A stretch of 64,000 bases of DNA from Flavobacteriales bacterium UBA7878. GTDB taxonomy: Bacteria; Bacteroidota; Bacteroidia; Flavobacteriales; Schleiferiaceae. The notes below the pieces were generated by a model, which saw only the letters and a list, made by a program, of their open reading frames with translations, ran no database searches and was not told where the DNA came from. This document shows, piece by piece, positions 63,200 to 64,000 of the stretch (positions within the stretch are counted from its first letter, which is position 1; each line of letters starts with the position of its first letter). The DNA lies in NCBI GenBank assembly GCA_002501205.1, contig DLRW01000010.1, positions 8,041-72,040 of the forward strand, given 5' to 3'. Made by a program: the position numbers and the translations under genes.

Positions 63200-64000
63200 C
63201 TTGATAGATATCTTTTGCCAGCCTTAAGCCGGTGAATTGCCAACGGAACCAGGGATGAAAAAAATTGCGATAGGTTTCGCGTGAATGGCCTTCAGGACTG
63301 GCAATGGATGCTCCTCTTAAAACCATTTGGTTGACCATAAATTTGCCATTGTATTCGCGAGCCGGACCTTCATATTCCTGATAGCCCGGATAGGGTAAAT
63401 AGGCACTGTTAGTCCATTCCCAACGTTCGCCCCAAGTAAATTGTTTGTTGGCTACTTCCCACTCCGCTTCGGTGGGTAGACGCAATCCGCACCAGCGACT
63501 ATAAGCATAAGCCTCATAAAAACTAATGTGGGTAACAGGTGAATCTAAAGGAAGCTGTTCTAAACCGCTTAAGCTAAATCGATACCATTGCCCATCTTTT
63601 CGTGCCCAATATAATGGGGCTTCGATCTTCTCTTGGTTTCGCCAGGCCCAACCATCCGAATGCCAATAATCAGGTTTTTGATAGCCGCCAGCCTCCATAA
63701 ATTCGAGCCATTCGGCATTGCTAACCAGGCCTTTGGAGATGGCAAATGCATTAAGGTAGACTTTATGCCTTGGGCCTTCATTGTCAAAATGAAAGTCAGG
63801 GCCATTTGTTCCTATATCATAAAGGCCACTTTGCTGATGAATCCAGCCTTTTTTTGTTGCAAGTGGATTTCGATCTTCCTTGAATCCGGGATCATACACC
63901 GGGTAAAAGGCCTGTTGAGCAAGTGCTTTCTTAAAGTCGGTTAGGAATAGCTCCTGATGTTGTTGCTCATGATTTAAGCCCAATTCAAGAGTATCCAAAA
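63192..64000 (-). CDS. egtB: Ergothioneine biosynthesis protein EgtB, 5' part outside the window
   Basis: An iron-dependent sulfoxide synthase joining hercynine with a thiol donor. The frame is open to the window edge, with about 269 codons here; the usual protein is about 380-430 residues, so about a third is missing at the N-terminus. The DinB-like metal-binding start is present as 'LGLNHEQQHQELFLTDFKKA', with His residues for iron. The FGE-sulfatase domain follows: 'GWIHQQSGLYDIGTNG', 'VSNAEWLEFMEAGGY', 'SRWCGLRLPTEAEWEVA' and 'FFHPWFRWQFTGLRLA'. It overlaps egtD by eight bases and forms egtBD. Confidence 0.92.
   Translation of the reverse strand, partial: LDTLELGLNHEQQHQELFLTDFKKALAQQAFYPVYDPGFKEDRNPLATKKGWIHQQSGLYDIGTNGPDFHFDNEGPRHKVYLNAFAISKGLVSNAEWLEFMEAGGYQKPDYWHSDGWAWRNQEKIEAPLYWARKDGQWYRFSLSGLEQLPLDSPVTHISFYEAYAYSRWCGLRLPTEAEWEVANKQFTWGERWEWTNSAYLPYPGYQEYEGPAREYNGKFMVNQMVLRGASIASPEGHSRETYRNFFHPWFRWQFTGLRLAKDIYQDE

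Overview
The window reads as chromosomal DNA of a free-living, probably marine member of the Bacteroidota, most likely Flavobacteriales (Cryomorphaceae/Schleiferiaceae-like by inference). The evidence is: at least six large exported proteins ending in a 'YPNP...' type IX secretion (T9SS) sorting domain; TonB-dependent receptors; promoter elements of the TAnnTTTG type; a LytS/LytTR two-component pair; PIG-L, FkbM and SSS-symporter families; and UDP-sugar/lipid-linked glycan genes. No rRNA, tRNA, CRISPR array, insertion sequence or prophage was recognised. Coding density is high and most intergenic gaps are short.

Layout. (1) 1-11660: an Rhs polymorphic-toxin locus. A giant surface protein, cut by the window edge, overlaps an Rhs-repeat protein ending in a ParB/Srx-like nuclease tip. 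A likely immunity gene follows, then a headless second toxin tip with its own likely immunity gene, then the decapitated tail of an old FG-GAP/T9SS protein. (2) 11873-18288: a small hypothetical gene, a T9SS protein, a LytS-type kinase with a response regulator broken by an in-frame TAG between receiver and LytTR domains, an outer-membrane beta-barrel/TonB receptor and a PepSY-type membrane protein. (3) 18293-18700: a tandemly duplicated ~200 bp non-coding repeat. (4) 23911-18692 (minus): a cobalamin-riboswitch operon coding for two T9SS surface proteins, a BtuB-like receptor and a BtuG-like propeller lipoprotein. (5) 23918-32184 (minus): UmuD-like protein, palindromic repeats, TPR protein lacking an obvious start, lipoprotein, 1464-aa Kelch T9SS protein and a GNAT. 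(6) 32289-33403: cREC and PhyH genes. (7) 33648-46326: housekeeping genes (aminotransferase, murB, FkbM methyltransferase, apbE, SSS symporter, recR, GT-C, GT2 fusion, 2-oxoacid dehydrogenase E2, exonuclease, FAH family). (8) 46417-57782: a giant T9SS adhesin-like protein, clpB, and a T9SS subtilase, with clear terminators. (9) 57959-64000: PIG-L protein, a 37-aa membrane peptide, an SSS symporter, then egtD and partial egtB for ergothioneine.

How it works together. The B12 operon looks like a surface capture chain: riboswitch-controlled secreted and lipid-anchored binders hand cobalamin to the BtuB-like receptor. The Rhs locus shows the classic tip-replacement history of polymorphic toxins, with an older toxin/immunity pair pushed downstream by a newer one. 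Many other surface proteins share the T9SS route.

The most rewarding places to look again are the B12 operon whose cargo is T9SS-dependent, the stacked Rhs tips, the amber-split LytTR regulator, the tandem and palindromic repeats, and the small membrane ORF before the second symporter.
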